The notes under the pieces: generated by a model
Told to the model about the DNA's origin: nothing
Database searches by the model: none
Seen by the model: only the letters and a program-made list of their open reading frames with translations
Shown here: positions 9,251-17,654 of the stretch, one piece after another
How the letters are laid out: each line of letters opens with the position of its first letter
Position numbering within the stretch: position 1 is the first letter of the stretch
Assembly: GCF_001580545.1 (NCBI RefSeq)
Contig: NZ_LRBG01000002.1
Location: 186,001-250,000 of the forward strand
DNA: 64,000 nucleotides
Direction of reading: 5' to 3'
Source of the DNA: Paraburkholderia monticola
Lineage (GTDB): Bacteria > Pseudomonadota > Gammaproteobacteria > Burkholderiales > Burkholderiaceae
Made by a program: the position numbers and the translations under genes

Positions 9251-10039
9251 TCACGACAATACCAGCCGCACACCGACCAGCGTCAGCGTCGCCGCGAGCA
9301 GATTGCGCAGCAGCGCGTCCGGCGCGCGCGACGACAGATAGCTGCCGATCGCGATGCCCGGCAGCGATCCGACCAGCAGCGACAGCAGCATCGACCAGTC
9401 GATCGAGCCGAGCAGCCAGTGTCCGGCGCCCGCGAGCAACGTGAGCGGCACCGCGTGCGCGATGTCGGAGCCGACGATGCGCTGGGTCGGCAGCATCGGG
9501 TACAGCAGCAGCAGCACCGTCACGCCGATCGCGCCCGCACCCACCGACGTCAACGACACCAGCACGCCGAGGATCGCGCCGGTCAGCATCGTCAGCGAGA
9601 GCGTGCGCGCCTGGCTCGGCGTGCGTTGCTTGCGCGCGCCGAGCGCCGCGAGCTGCGGACGGAACACCAGTGCGACCGCCGTAATCAGCAGCGCCGCGCC
9701 GAGCACGACCTGGATCAGCCGGCTGGCGCCCGGCGTGTCCATTCCATAGCGATGCAGCAGGATCAGCGTGATGGTCGCCGCGGGCACGCTGCCGGCCGCG
9801 AGGCGCAGCGTGATCTGCCAGTCGACCGAGCCTTTCAGGCCGTGCACCAGCGTGCCGGTCGCTTTGGTGGCGGCCGCATACAGCAGGTCGGTGCCGACCG
9901 CGGTCGCCGGGTGCACCTTGAACAGCAGGACCAGAATCGGCGTCATCAGCGAGCCGCCGCCGACGCCCGTCAGCCCGACCAGAAAGCCGACGAACAGGCC
10001 GGAGACGGAGTACAGCAGATCGATGTGGGGGAGAGCCAT
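9251..10039 (-). CDS. TauE/SafE-family sulfite/organosulfonate exporter-like permease
   Basis: A 262-residue integral membrane protein of about eight helices. The family hallmark GLFVGFLVGLTGVGGGSLM begins near residue 14, and the second half repeats the pattern (LVSLTSVGAGAIGVT). Members move sulfite, sulfoacetate or other small anions, and the substrate here is unknown. The start at 10039 is chosen because the roughly 120 residues upstream in frame are an Arg-rich artefact. The gene lies 268 bases downstream of the LysE gene. Confidence 0.9.
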   Translation of the reverse strand: MALPHIDLLYSVSGLFVGFLVGLTGVGGGSLMTPILVLLFKVHPATAVGTDLLYAAATKATGTLVHGLKGSVDWQITLRLAAGSVPAATITLILLHRYGMDTPGASRLIQVVLGAALLITAVALVFRPQLAALGARKQRTPSQARTLSLTMLTGAILGVLVSLTSVGAGAIGVTVLLLLYPMLPTQRIVGSDIAHAVPLTLLAGAGHWLLGSIDWSMLLSLLVGSLPGIAIGSYLSSRAPDALLRNLLAATLTLVGVRLVLS

Positions 10040-10307
10040 TGAGCGGACAGCTGACGCAGCGCGGGTGAAGGGTTGGGCGGCAAGGCCGGCGTACGCGCCG
10101 GGGCGGCTTGGGGTGGCGCAGTGCGGTGGCGGCGTGCGGTGGCTTGCGCGGTCGCGTCGGCCGCCGCGTGTGCGGCGAAAGGCGCTATTGTCGCAAAACT
10201 GCCGCCCCTGCGTGCGGCATGCGCTCAGGGCGAGCGTGTCGCGGCTCGAGACGCGCCCGGTTCGGAGCGCGCCGCGTGAGTGTGTGGCAGGTTGTGCCGG
10301 GTGCCGC

Positions 10308-10961
10308 TCAGAGCGCGCGGCGGATTTCGACGACGCCGAACGCCGCGAGCGTGAAGCCCACCAGACGATCGATCGCGACGCGCAGCTTGCTGCCGATGGC
10401 ATGACGCGCGAGCGAGACCATTGTCACGAGGCAACACCACCATGCGATCGAGCCAGCGAACACGCCGCCGACCGTCGTCAGCGCGATGGCGGGCGAGAAC
10501 GCGCCGCGCGGCGCGAGCGTCGTGAACAGCGCGGCGAACATGATCACAGTCTGCGGATTGGTCAGCGTCAGCAGCAGCGCGCTCGCATACGCGCGCAGCG
10601 CGCCGGCACGGCCGATCTGCGCGAGTTGGCCGTTGCCGTTACCGTTGCCGTTGCCGTCGGCGGCTTCAGCGGGCGGCTTCTGCAGCAGCGTGCGCACGCC
10701 GAGATACAGCAGGAACAGGCCCGCGAGCAGATGCAACGGGCGGTCGTACGCGAGCATGAAGTGCGAAATGCCGACGAGGCCGAGCGCCGCGATCAGCCCA
10801 TAGGCGGCGTCGCCGCTGGCGATGCCGAAGCCGATCGCGAGTCCCGCGCGCGGGCCGCCGGTCAGGGTGCGGCGGATGCATAGCATGCCCATCGGGCCGA
10901 CCGGCGCGGCGATCGCGAGGCCGACGCCGGCGGCGGTAAAAAACAGACTGGTGGTGGACAT
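10308..10961 (-). CDS. LysE-family amino-acid/metabolite exporter
   Basis: A 217-residue inner-membrane protein with the LysE/RhtB opening (AAGVGLAIAAPVGPMGMLC) and about six hydrophobic helices. The large cytoplasmic loop carries an unusual (Gly-Asn)n run encoded by a six-base tandem repeat. It is transcribed divergently from a LysR gene 223 bases away, the classic lysE-lysG (argO-argP) layout, so the LysR protein is its likely regulator. The substrate is not deducible. Confidence 0.9.
   Translation of the reverse strand: MSTTSLFFTAAGVGLAIAAPVGPMGMLCIRRTLTGGPRAGLAIGFGIASGDAAYGLIAALGLVGISHFMLAYDRPLHLLAGLFLLYLGVRTLLQKPPAEAADGNGNGNGNGQLAQIGRAGALRAYASALLLTLTNPQTVIMFAALFTTLAPRGAFSPAIALTTVGGVFAGSIAWWCCLVTMVSLARHAIGSKLRVAIDRLVGFTLAAFGVVEIRRAL
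10631..10660 (-). repeat. In-frame hexanucleotide repeat in the LysE loop
   Basis: About five near-identical 6-base units of CGTTGC type encode Gly-Asn dipeptides in the cytoplasmic loop of the LysE protein. The period keeps the frame, so copy-number slippage would only change loop length. Confidence 0.75.
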
Positions 10962-11184
10962 GAGCGGAGTCTCGAGCGGTTGTTCTGGTTGGGGCGGGGC
11001 CTGGCGGCAGCCGGCGCACCCGTCAGCATAGCCAGACCGAAATTCGTGGGCAAGGGCGGAGATGGCCCGGACGCTGCGCGCCGCCTGCACGCCCGGCAGC
11101 CGTCGCTTTACCGAGCACACTTCAGCGCCCGCCGTCCTCAGGGCATAATTTTCATCACTCTCATCTCACGAACCCGCTGCGCCG

Positions 11185-12078
11185 ATGTGGCAAATCGATC
11201 AGGTGACGTTGCGCTTGTTCATCGCCGTGTGCGAGGAAGGCACGATCGCGCGCGCGGCCGAGCGCGAGTTCATCGCGCCGTCGGCGGTCAGCAAGCGCCT
11301 TGCCGATCTCGAAGCGCTCGTCGATGTCGCGTTGCTGTCGCGCAGCCAGCGCGGCGTGCGGGCGACCGCCGCCGGCGAAGCGCTGCTGCGCCACGCCCGG
11401 CTCATCATGCGCGGCCACGAACGCCTGCAGGCCGAGCTCAGCGAATACGCGGCCGGTGCGCGCGGGCATGTGCGGGTGCTCGCCAACGTGTCGTCGATGG
11501 TGGAGTTTTTGCCCGAGGCGGTGTCGGCGTTTCTGCAAGCGAATCCGGCGATTCGCGTCGACGTCGAGGAGCGCGTCAGCGCGGACATCGTGCGCGGGCT
11601 CGAAGAGGGCGTCGCCGATCTGGGCATCTGCCGCGACACGGTGCCGCTCGGCAGTCTCGACACACTGCCGTACCGCGCCGATCATCTCGCGCTGATCGTG
11701 CCGCGCGCGCATCCGCTCGCGTGTGAGGCACAAGTCGGCTTCGAGCAGACGCTCGGGTTCGATCATCTGGGGCTCGCGTCGAATGCGTCGGTGAATGCGC
11801 TGATGCAGCGCATCGCGCTGGAGAAGGGCAGCGAGCTGAATTACCGCACCTATGTGTCGACGTTCGATGCCGCGTATCGCTTCATCCAGGCGGGTCTCGC
11901 GGTCGCGATCCTGCCGCGCGAGGCGCTCCCGCGCCATGCCGCCGACGCGTACGGCATCGTCGCCGTGCCGTTGCGCGAGCCGTGGGCCGAGCGGCGCTTC
12001 GTGATCTGCATGCGCGATCGCGCGGCGTTGACGCTGGCGGCCGCGCGTTTGCTCGAGCATCTGCTCGGCGCGACCTGA
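11185..12078 (+). CDS. LysR-family transcriptional regulator divergent from lysE
   Basis: A 297-residue LysR regulator of normal length. The N-terminal helix-turn-helix reads RLFIAVCEEGTIARAAE, then IAPSAVSKRLADLE; the effector-binding domain spans residues 90-295. Divergent placement next to lysE suggests it controls that exporter in response to its substrate. Confidence 0.9.
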   Translation: MWQIDQVTLRLFIAVCEEGTIARAAEREFIAPSAVSKRLADLEALVDVALLSRSQRGVRATAAGEALLRHARLIMRGHERLQAELSEYAAGARGHVRVLANVSSMVEFLPEAVSAFLQANPAIRVDVEERVSADIVRGLEEGVADLGICRDTVPLGSLDTLPYRADHLALIVPRAHPLACEAQVGFEQTLGFDHLGLASNASVNALMQRIALEKGSELNYRTYVSTFDAAYRFIQAGLAVAILPREALPRHAADAYGIVAVPLREPWAERRFVICMRDRAALTLAAARLLEHLLGAT

Positions 12079-12398
12079 CGCGCGCCGCTCGAACATCATG
12101 CGATCTGGTTCGCTTAGTGTGGTACTGAACTGTCCGATGTTGCAGATCTTGTAGTATTCGCCTGACTTGGCAATGCTTCGGGCGGCGCTAGCCGTTGCAA
12201 GGTGCGCGACCGAGCGCCTCGAAACGGGCGGTTCAACAAGCAGGTAGTCGGTCCATTGTCTGAAATTGAGCGTGCCCGCTTTACGCGCATTGAACATCAG
12301 GCCCCGTGCGATTTGGTTTGACTAGGCATGCTGGCATAACCAGTTCCTACGCAACCGCATGGCTCTTCACCTTACATCCGCGTGTTGCGGCCCCGTGA
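12079..12398. other. Gene-poor spacer, possibly with a decayed minus-strand coding fragment
   Basis: These 320 bases separate the LysR gene from the polyprenyl-arabinose module. Base composition is less GC-rich than the flanks. On the minus strand, about 12090-12297 reads as normal-looking protein (for example KSGEYYKICNIGQFSTTLSE) but has no proper end and runs into an antisense shadow of the LysR gene. I do not recognise it, and it may be a remnant. No terminator is seen. Confidence 0.3.
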
Positions 12399-13823
12399 AT
12401 GAGCAGCAAACCCCTCGTTGTCGATCTCGATGGCACACTCATTCGGTCAGATGTCCTGATTGAATGCGGCTTTGCTTTCGCGAAAGCTTCTCCGCACCGG
12501 TTTTACGAGCCTCTCCTATGGTTTGCGCGCGAAGGCAAGCCGGGACTGAAAGCCCGTCTCGCCGCAGCGACGGATATCGATGTCACGGTCCTGCCATACG
12601 ATGCCGCTGTAATCGAGTGGTTGCAGCAGGAGCGCGCCACGGGGCGCACGCTCGTGTTGGCGACCGCTAGCCATGAGCGCTACGCGAGGGCGATTGCCGA
12701 CCATCTTGGGCTATTCGATAAAACATTCGCCACGCACAACGACATCAATCTGTCCGCGCATTGCAAACGCCAAAGACTGGTCGAGGAATTCGGCGAAAAA
12801 GGCTTCGACTACGCGGGTAATTCTCACGACGACGTGACCGTCTGGGCCGCCGCCGAGCGCGCGTATGTCGTCAATCCGGCGAGCGGTGTGGAGCGCGCGG
12901 CACGCAAACAAGGCAATGTCGAGCGTGTCATCGACGAACGCTCAGGCTTGCCGCGGGCGTGGGCGAAATCGTTGCGATTACACCAGTGGTTAAAGAATCT
13001 GTTGATATTCGTCCCGCTGCTGGCGGCGCATCAGGTATCGCACTTCCCTGCGGTGCTTGCCGCGATCATTGCGTTTTTCGCATTTGGCATGTGCGCGTCG
13101 AGCGTCTATCTGCTGAACGATTTGCTCGATCTCGACGACGACCGACATCATCCGACGAAACGGCGCCGGCCACTCGCTTCCGGCGCAATCCCCCTCGTTT
13201 GGGGCGCGCTGCTCGTTCCGGTTCTGCTGCTGTTCGGTGGCACGATCGCGTGGTTCTGTCTTCCGCGTGATTTCATGTATGTATTGTTGGGGTACTACGT
13301 GCTCACGATGGCGTATTCGTTGCATCTGAAGCGCCGCGTCATGGTGGACGTCGTCGTATTGGCCTCGCTCTACACGACACGGATCGTCGCGGGCGCCGCC
13401 GCGATCGACGCGCGGCTCACGTTCTGGTTGCTCGCGTTTTCGATGTTCATTTTTCTAAGCCTCGCTCTGGTCAAGCGCTATGCGGAGCTGCACGTGCTGC
13501 GCGAGCGCGGCCTGATCAGAACGCGCGGCCGGGGCTATGTGGCCGATGACCTCCCGCTGATTTCATCGCTTGGCGCCGCTTCTGGTTATCTTTCAGTGCT
13601 GGTTCTCGCGCTCTACATTCAGGATGGCGCCACCACGAGCCTCTACCGACATCCGGAGTTGATCTGGATGGCCTGTCCTCTCCTGCTTTACTGGGTCAGC
13701 CGCGTGTGGGTCATCGCGCATCGCGGGCAGATGGAGGACGATCCGATCGTATTTGCGGCGAAGGACCGGATGAGCTGGGTGGTCTTCGCGCTGTGCGGCA
13801 TCGTCTTCTGGATGGCGACCTAG
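12399..13823 (+). CDS. HAD phosphatase-UbiA prenyltransferase fusion, probable polyprenyl-P phosphoribosyltransferase
   Basis: A 474-residue bifunctional protein. Residues 1-190 form a HAD hydrolase (nucleophile motif VDLDGTLIRSD, motif II TASHERY, final motif GNSHDD). Residues 195-474 form a UbiA-type membrane prenyltransferase of about nine helices with the Asp-rich motif NDLLDLDDDRHHPTKRRRPL. In mycobacteria a UbiA protein (Rv3806c) joins PRPP to decaprenyl phosphate, and a phosphatase then removes the 5-phosphate; the fusion would do both steps. Next-door dprE1/dprE2-like genes, 3 bases downstream, support this. The same fold could instead serve another polyprenyl acceptor. Confidence 0.85.
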   Translation: MSSKPLVVDLDGTLIRSDVLIECGFAFAKASPHRFYEPLLWFAREGKPGLKARLAAATDIDVTVLPYDAAVIEWLQQERATGRTLVLATASHERYARAIADHLGLFDKTFATHNDINLSAHCKRQRLVEEFGEKGFDYAGNSHDDVTVWAAAERAYVVNPASGVERAARKQGNVERVIDERSGLPRAWAKSLRLHQWLKNLLIFVPLLAAHQVSHFPAVLAAIIAFFAFGMCASSVYLLNDLLDLDDDRHHPTKRRRPLASGAIPLVWGALLVPVLLLFGGTIAWFCLPRDFMYVLLGYYVLTMAYSLHLKRRVMVDVVVLASLYTTRIVAGAAAIDARLTFWLLAFSMFIFLSLALVKRYAELHVLRERGLIRTRGRGYVADDLPLISSLGAASGYLSVLVLALYIQDGATTSLYRHPELIWMACPLLLYWVSRVWVIAHRGQMEDDPIVFAAKDRMSWVVFALCGIVFWMAT

Positions 13824-13826
13824 ACA

Positions 13827-15143
13827 ATGTCGAAAGTTCATTCATGGGGACGTTATCCGTACGCGCCACAAGATGCCCATCCGCTTGCGTGGCGGGATTC
13901 AGCCGCAACGGTATGGCGCAGTGTGAGCGACAAAGAGGGCACGACGCTGATGTTCGGCAACGGGCGCAGTTACGGCGACAGCTGTCTTGCGTCGTCGGGG
14001 CACGTGATCCAGACGCTGCCAATGGACCGGCTGATTCTGGCCGATTGGCAAAGCGGAATATTGCGGGCCGAGCCCGGTCTCACGCTCGGTCAGATCCTCG
14101 AGGTGGCCATTCCACGAGGATGGATGTTGCCTGTCACGCCGGGCACCAAATACGTGACCTTGGGCGGCGCTATCGCCAACGACGTTCACGGCAAGAACCA
14201 TCATGTGCGCGGCACGTTCGGCCGCCATGTACGATGTTTTGGCCTGCTGCGCAGCGATGGCACGCAGTTCGAATGCACGCCGCAGGCGCACGCCGATTTC
14301 TTCGCGGCGACGATTGGCGGACTTGGCATGACCGGGCTGATTACGTGGGCGGAAATCCAGTTGATGCCCGTCACGTCGAGCCTGCTCGAGGTGACCAGCC
14401 GGCGGTTCGCCAATCTCGACGAGTTCTTCACGCTAGCCGAGCGGCTCGACCCGCTACACGAGTACAGCGTCGCGTGGGTCGACTGCCAGAGCCGCGATGC
14501 CGCGCTCGGCAGAGGCATTTTCATGGTGGGCGACCACGCATCAGAAGGGCGGCTGGAAGTCGAACGCCGCAAGACGCACACGATGCCGTTTACGGCGCCG
14601 ATTCCGGTGTTCAACCGTCTGACGTTGCGTGTGTTCAACGAGCTTTACTACCGGCGGCAAAAAGCGGACGAATTGAAGTCCACCGTTGGTTACGATTCCT
14701 ACTTCTATCCGCTCGACAGCATTCTCGAATGGAATCGCATTTATGGGCGTGCGGGTTTTCAGCAGTATCAATGCGTGATTCCGGTTCCCAACGCGCGCGA
14801 TGCCACGCGCGCGATTCTCGACGCGATCGCCAGCAGTGGAACCGGATCGTTCCTCGCGGTGCTCAAACGCTGCGGCGACATGCCGTCGCCGGGGTTGCTG
14901 TCCTTTCCGTTGGAAGGTACGTCGCTGGCGCTGGATTTCCCGCAGCGCGACACATCGAATCGCAAGCTGTTCGACCGGCTCGACGCAATCGTGCGCGAGA
15001 GCGGCGGACGTATTTATCCGGCGAAGGACGCCCACATGTCGGGCGAGGATTTTCGCGCTTCTTATCCGCGGTGGGAGCAGGTCGAAGCGCTGCGTGATCC
15101 GGCTCTGCTGTCACGCTTCTGGGAGCGAACTACTCGAGCATGA
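13827..15143 (+). CDS. dprE1: DprE1-like FAD-dependent polyprenylphosphoryl-ribose 2-oxidase
   Basis: A 438-residue flavoenzyme of the vanillyl-alcohol-oxidase fold, predicted to oxidise the ribose C2 hydroxyl of polyprenylphosphoryl-ribose to the keto form, the first epimerisation step to arabinose. FAD-domain marks are GNGRSYGDSC (44-53), TPGTKYVTLGGAIANDVHGK (104-123) and HH at 125-126. The catalytic lysine region GGRIYPAKDAHMSGEDF places a Lys at 400, matching Lys418 of the mycobacterial enzyme. The residue aligned with mycobacterial Cys387, target of benzothiazinones, is Ala368. Its stop overlaps the next start (ATGA), indicating translational coupling. Confidence 0.87.
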   Translation: MSKVHSWGRYPYAPQDAHPLAWRDSAATVWRSVSDKEGTTLMFGNGRSYGDSCLASSGHVIQTLPMDRLILADWQSGILRAEPGLTLGQILEVAIPRGWMLPVTPGTKYVTLGGAIANDVHGKNHHVRGTFGRHVRCFGLLRSDGTQFECTPQAHADFFAATIGGLGMTGLITWAEIQLMPVTSSLLEVTSRRFANLDEFFTLAERLDPLHEYSVAWVDCQSRDAALGRGIFMVGDHASEGRLEVERRKTHTMPFTAPIPVFNRLTLRVFNELYYRRQKADELKSTVGYDSYFYPLDSILEWNRIYGRAGFQQYQCVIPVPNARDATRAILDAIASSGTGSFLAVLKRCGDMPSPGLLSFPLEGTSLALDFPQRDTSNRKLFDRLDAIVRESGGRIYPAKDAHMSGEDFRASYPRWEQVEALRDPALLSRFWERTTRA

Positions 15144-15880
15144 AAAACATCGTTATCGTAGGCGCGACATCGGCCATCGCTATAGCCTGTGCGCGTCAGT
15201 GGGCCAAACAGGGGGCGCGGTTTTTCCTTGTCGCGCGTAACGCGGAGCGCTTGCAGCAGGTCGCGGATGATCTGAAGGCGCGCGGCGCACAGGCCGTGCT
15301 GTACCAGCAACTGGATATCGATCGGCTCGGTGAGCATGCGGCGATCGTGGAGCGCTGCGCGGTCGAACTCGGCGCGCTGGACATCGTGCTGGTCGCCCCC
15401 GGCACGTTGCCTGATCAGCAGGCTTGCCAGAATGACGTCGCCATTGCGGTGCGCGAGTTGAACACCAACGCAGTGTCCGTGATCGCGTTGCTGACGCGTT
15501 TTGCAAGCGTAGTCGAACAGCAGCGTGGCGGCACGATAGCGGTGATTTCGTCGGTTGCCGGCGATCGCGGACGCCAGTCCAACTATCTGTACGGCAGCGC
15601 GAAGGCGGCGCTGTCGGCTTTCTGCGAAGGCCTGCGGGCGCGACTCTTCAAGGTGGGCGCGCATGTCGTGACGATCAAGCCGGGCTTTGTCGCGACCCCG
15701 ATGACGGCCGGTCTTCCTTTGCCCGGGCCGCTCGTGGCTACGCCAGACAAAGTTGCCGGCGACATCGTGCGCGCAATAGAGAAGGGCCGGGATGTCGTTT
15801 ATACGCCGTGGTTCTGGTGGGGCATCATGCTGATCATCCGATCGATTCCCGGCCGCCTATTCAAGCGCCTTTCGCTTTAA
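15140..15880 (+). CDS. dprE2: DprE2-like short-chain reductase of polyprenylphosphoryl-2-keto-ribose
   Basis: A 246-residue short-chain dehydrogenase. The cofactor motif is IVGATSAIAIACARQW, the NxN region is DIVLVAPGTLPD, and the catalytic pair is Y-G-S-A-K near residue 153 after VISSVAG. The GATSAIA form of the glycine motif and the WFWWGIMLIIRSIPGRLFKR membrane-associating C-terminus are typical of DprE2 proteins, which reduce the keto intermediate from DprE1 to the arabinose configuration. It is coupled to dprE1 by a 4-base overlap. Confidence 0.85.
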   Translation: MKNIVIVGATSAIAIACARQWAKQGARFFLVARNAERLQQVADDLKARGAQAVLYQQLDIDRLGEHAAIVERCAVELGALDIVLVAPGTLPDQQACQNDVAIAVRELNTNAVSVIALLTRFASVVEQQRGGTIAVISSVAGDRGRQSNYLYGSAKAALSAFCEGLRARLFKVGAHVVTIKPGFVATPMTAGLPLPGPLVATPDKVAGDIVRAIEKGRDVVYTPWFWWGIMLIIRSIPGRLFKRLSL

Positions 15881-15939
15881 GTCGGTGCATCCATTTCGGT
15901 GGATGTCCGTTTCTTCTTCCTGACACGGTGGTACCTGAC

Positions 15940-16359
15940 GTGAGCACATCAGCCACTCCCATGAGCGCATCGCGGCTCGTGATTTTCTACGCGCTGTTCG
16001 CGGGACTTTCGATCCTCGCGAATATCGGTTTTCAGAAGCTTTCATTGATCGCCTATTCAGGCCCGTTTAGCGTGCTGTTCTCCGTCGTCGTCGGGACAGC
16101 GGTGGGATTGATAGTGAAGTTCGCTCTCGACAAGATCTGGATCTTTCGCTATCGCCATCGCGATCTGTCGCACGGGATCAGGAGCTTTTTGCTGTACACC
16201 GTGATGGGGCTCGCCACGACCGCGATCTTTTGGGGTTTCGAATTTGGCGCGAATGCAATCTATCACTCGGAGCCTACGCGCTTCACCGGCGGAGTGATCG
16301 GGCTCGTGATCGGTTATATCGTCAAGTATCGGCTCGATAAGAGGTTCGTGTTTGCCTGA
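15940..16359 (+). CDS. GtrA-family membrane protein, possible polyprenyl-sugar flippase
   Basis: A 139-residue protein with four hydrophobic helices (starting SRLVIFYALFAGLSILANIG, then VVGTAVGLIVKFALDKIWIF, LLYTVMGLATTAIFWGF and GGVIGLVIGYIVKYRLDKRF). GtrA proteins act in lipid-linked sugar transfer or flipping; the mycobacterial member Rv3789 sits beside dprE1/dprE2, as here. The start is taken as GTG at 15940, and ATG at 15961 is an alternative giving 132 residues; neither has a strong ribosome site. It ends the four-gene module; no arabinosyltransferase follows. Confidence 0.8.
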   Translation: MSTSATPMSASRLVIFYALFAGLSILANIGFQKLSLIAYSGPFSVLFSVVVGTAVGLIVKFALDKIWIFRYRHRDLSHGIRSFLLYTVMGLATTAIFWGFEFGANAIYHSEPTRFTGGVIGLVIGYIVKYRLDKRFVFA

Positions 16360-16640
16360 TCTGAGAAGCTGGCGCACGACGTGAGCCACTCCAGTCATCC
16401 CATTTGTAGGTCCGCCGTACTCCCTTCTGTCACCTCTCCAGACAAACCCCTAAGCATTTCACCCAGGCGCGCGCCAAAGGCCGCCCCATCGGCCTGAGCG
16501 GCCATCGCGAGCGGCGATGGTGTGCGTCGTCAAAGCAGACTTTGCCGCGCGTGCGCACGCGGGCACGCTGTGATCCTGTTAGCTCGACTGCTCCATCCCC
16601 GGGCCTCCCAGGCCCATGTCCACGATCAGGATTCAAACCG

Positions 16641-17654
16641 ATGAATGACACCCGCGAGCGCGTCGTCGTGACCGAAGTCGGTCTGCGCGACGGTCTGCAA
16701 AGCATTGCCCGCATCATGTCCACCGACGACAAGCGTCGCTGGATCGACGCCGCGTATGCGGCCGGCGTGCGCCATATGGAAGTCGCGTCGTTCGTGCCGG
16801 CCAGGCTGCTGCCGCAAATGGCCGACGCCGCCGACGTCGTCGCCCATGCCCTTAGCTACCGCGATCTGGGCGTGAGCGCGCTCGTGCCGAACCTGCAAGG
16901 CGCGCGATACGCACTCGAGGCCGGCGTGCAGCGCATCGTCGCGCCGATTTCGGTGAGCGCCGCGCATAGCGTCGCGAACGTGCGCAAGACGCCGGCCGAG
17001 ATGATCGACGCGTTCGCCGCGATGCGCGAGCTGATCGATAGCGCGTCCTCAACGTGCGGCCATCGCGTCGTGCTGATCGCAGGTTTGTCGACGGTGTTCG
17101 GCTGCACGCTGCAGGGCGCGGTGCCGTACGCGGATATCGCCGCGATCGCGCGTGCAGCGGTGCAGGCCGGCGCCGACGTGATCGCGCTCGGTGATACGAC
17201 CGGCGAAGCGACGCCGCGCCAGGTCGGCGAGGTGATCGAGCTGGTACGCGACGTCGCGGGCGAGCGGCTGCGCTCGCTGCATTTCCACGACACGCGCGGT
17301 CTCGCTCTGGCCAACACGCTGGTCGCGCTGCAGCACGGCATCCGCGAGTTCGATGCGTCGCTGGCCGGTCTCGGCGGCTGTCCCCATGCGCCGGGCGCGA
17401 CCGGCAACGTCAATACCGAAGACCTCGTGTTCATGCTCGACAGCATGGGCTACGACACCGGTATCGACATCACGCGGCTGCTCGCCTCGCGCGAGGTGCT
17501 TGCCCAGGCGCTGCCGGGCGAGCCGCTGTACGGCTATCTCGCGCGCGCCGGATTGCCGAAGCAGGCCGCGGATGCTGGCTCGGCGCGGGCATCTGCCGAG
17601 TACCCCCAATCTTCGCGTCGTTCCCAATCTTCCGTTTCGCAGGCGCTGCCATGA
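16641..17654 (+). CDS. Hydroxymethylglutaryl-CoA lyase-family enzyme
   Basis: A 337-residue DRE-TIM barrel lyase that cleaves 3-hydroxy-3-methylglutaryl-CoA, or a close analogue, to acetoacetate and acetyl-CoA. The substrate and catalytic motif TEVGLRDGLQS is at residues 11-21, metal ligands are in LHFHDTRG, and the cysteine loop GGCPHAPGATGNVNTEDLVF is near residue 250. The tail past residue 310 is longer than usual and Ser-rich. A small GC hairpin (GGGCCT/AGGCCC at 16601-16615) lies just upstream of the ATG. The stop overlaps the next gene by ATGA, so the lyase and CoA-transferase are coupled. Confidence 0.88.
   Translation: MNDTRERVVVTEVGLRDGLQSIARIMSTDDKRRWIDAAYAAGVRHMEVASFVPARLLPQMADAADVVAHALSYRDLGVSALVPNLQGARYALEAGVQRIVAPISVSAAHSVANVRKTPAEMIDAFAAMRELIDSASSTCGHRVVLIAGLSTVFGCTLQGAVPYADIAAIARAAVQAGADVIALGDTTGEATPRQVGEVIELVRDVAGERLRSLHFHDTRGLALANTLVALQHGIREFDASLAGLGGCPHAPGATGNVNTEDLVFMLDSMGYDTGIDITRLLASREVLAQALPGEPLYGYLARAGLPKQAADAGSARASAEYPQSSRRSQSSVSQALP

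Noticed and set aside
12079..16640. Insertion-sequence ends flanking the arabinose module
   Set aside because: No terminal inverted repeats, transposase or target duplication could be recognised at either side.
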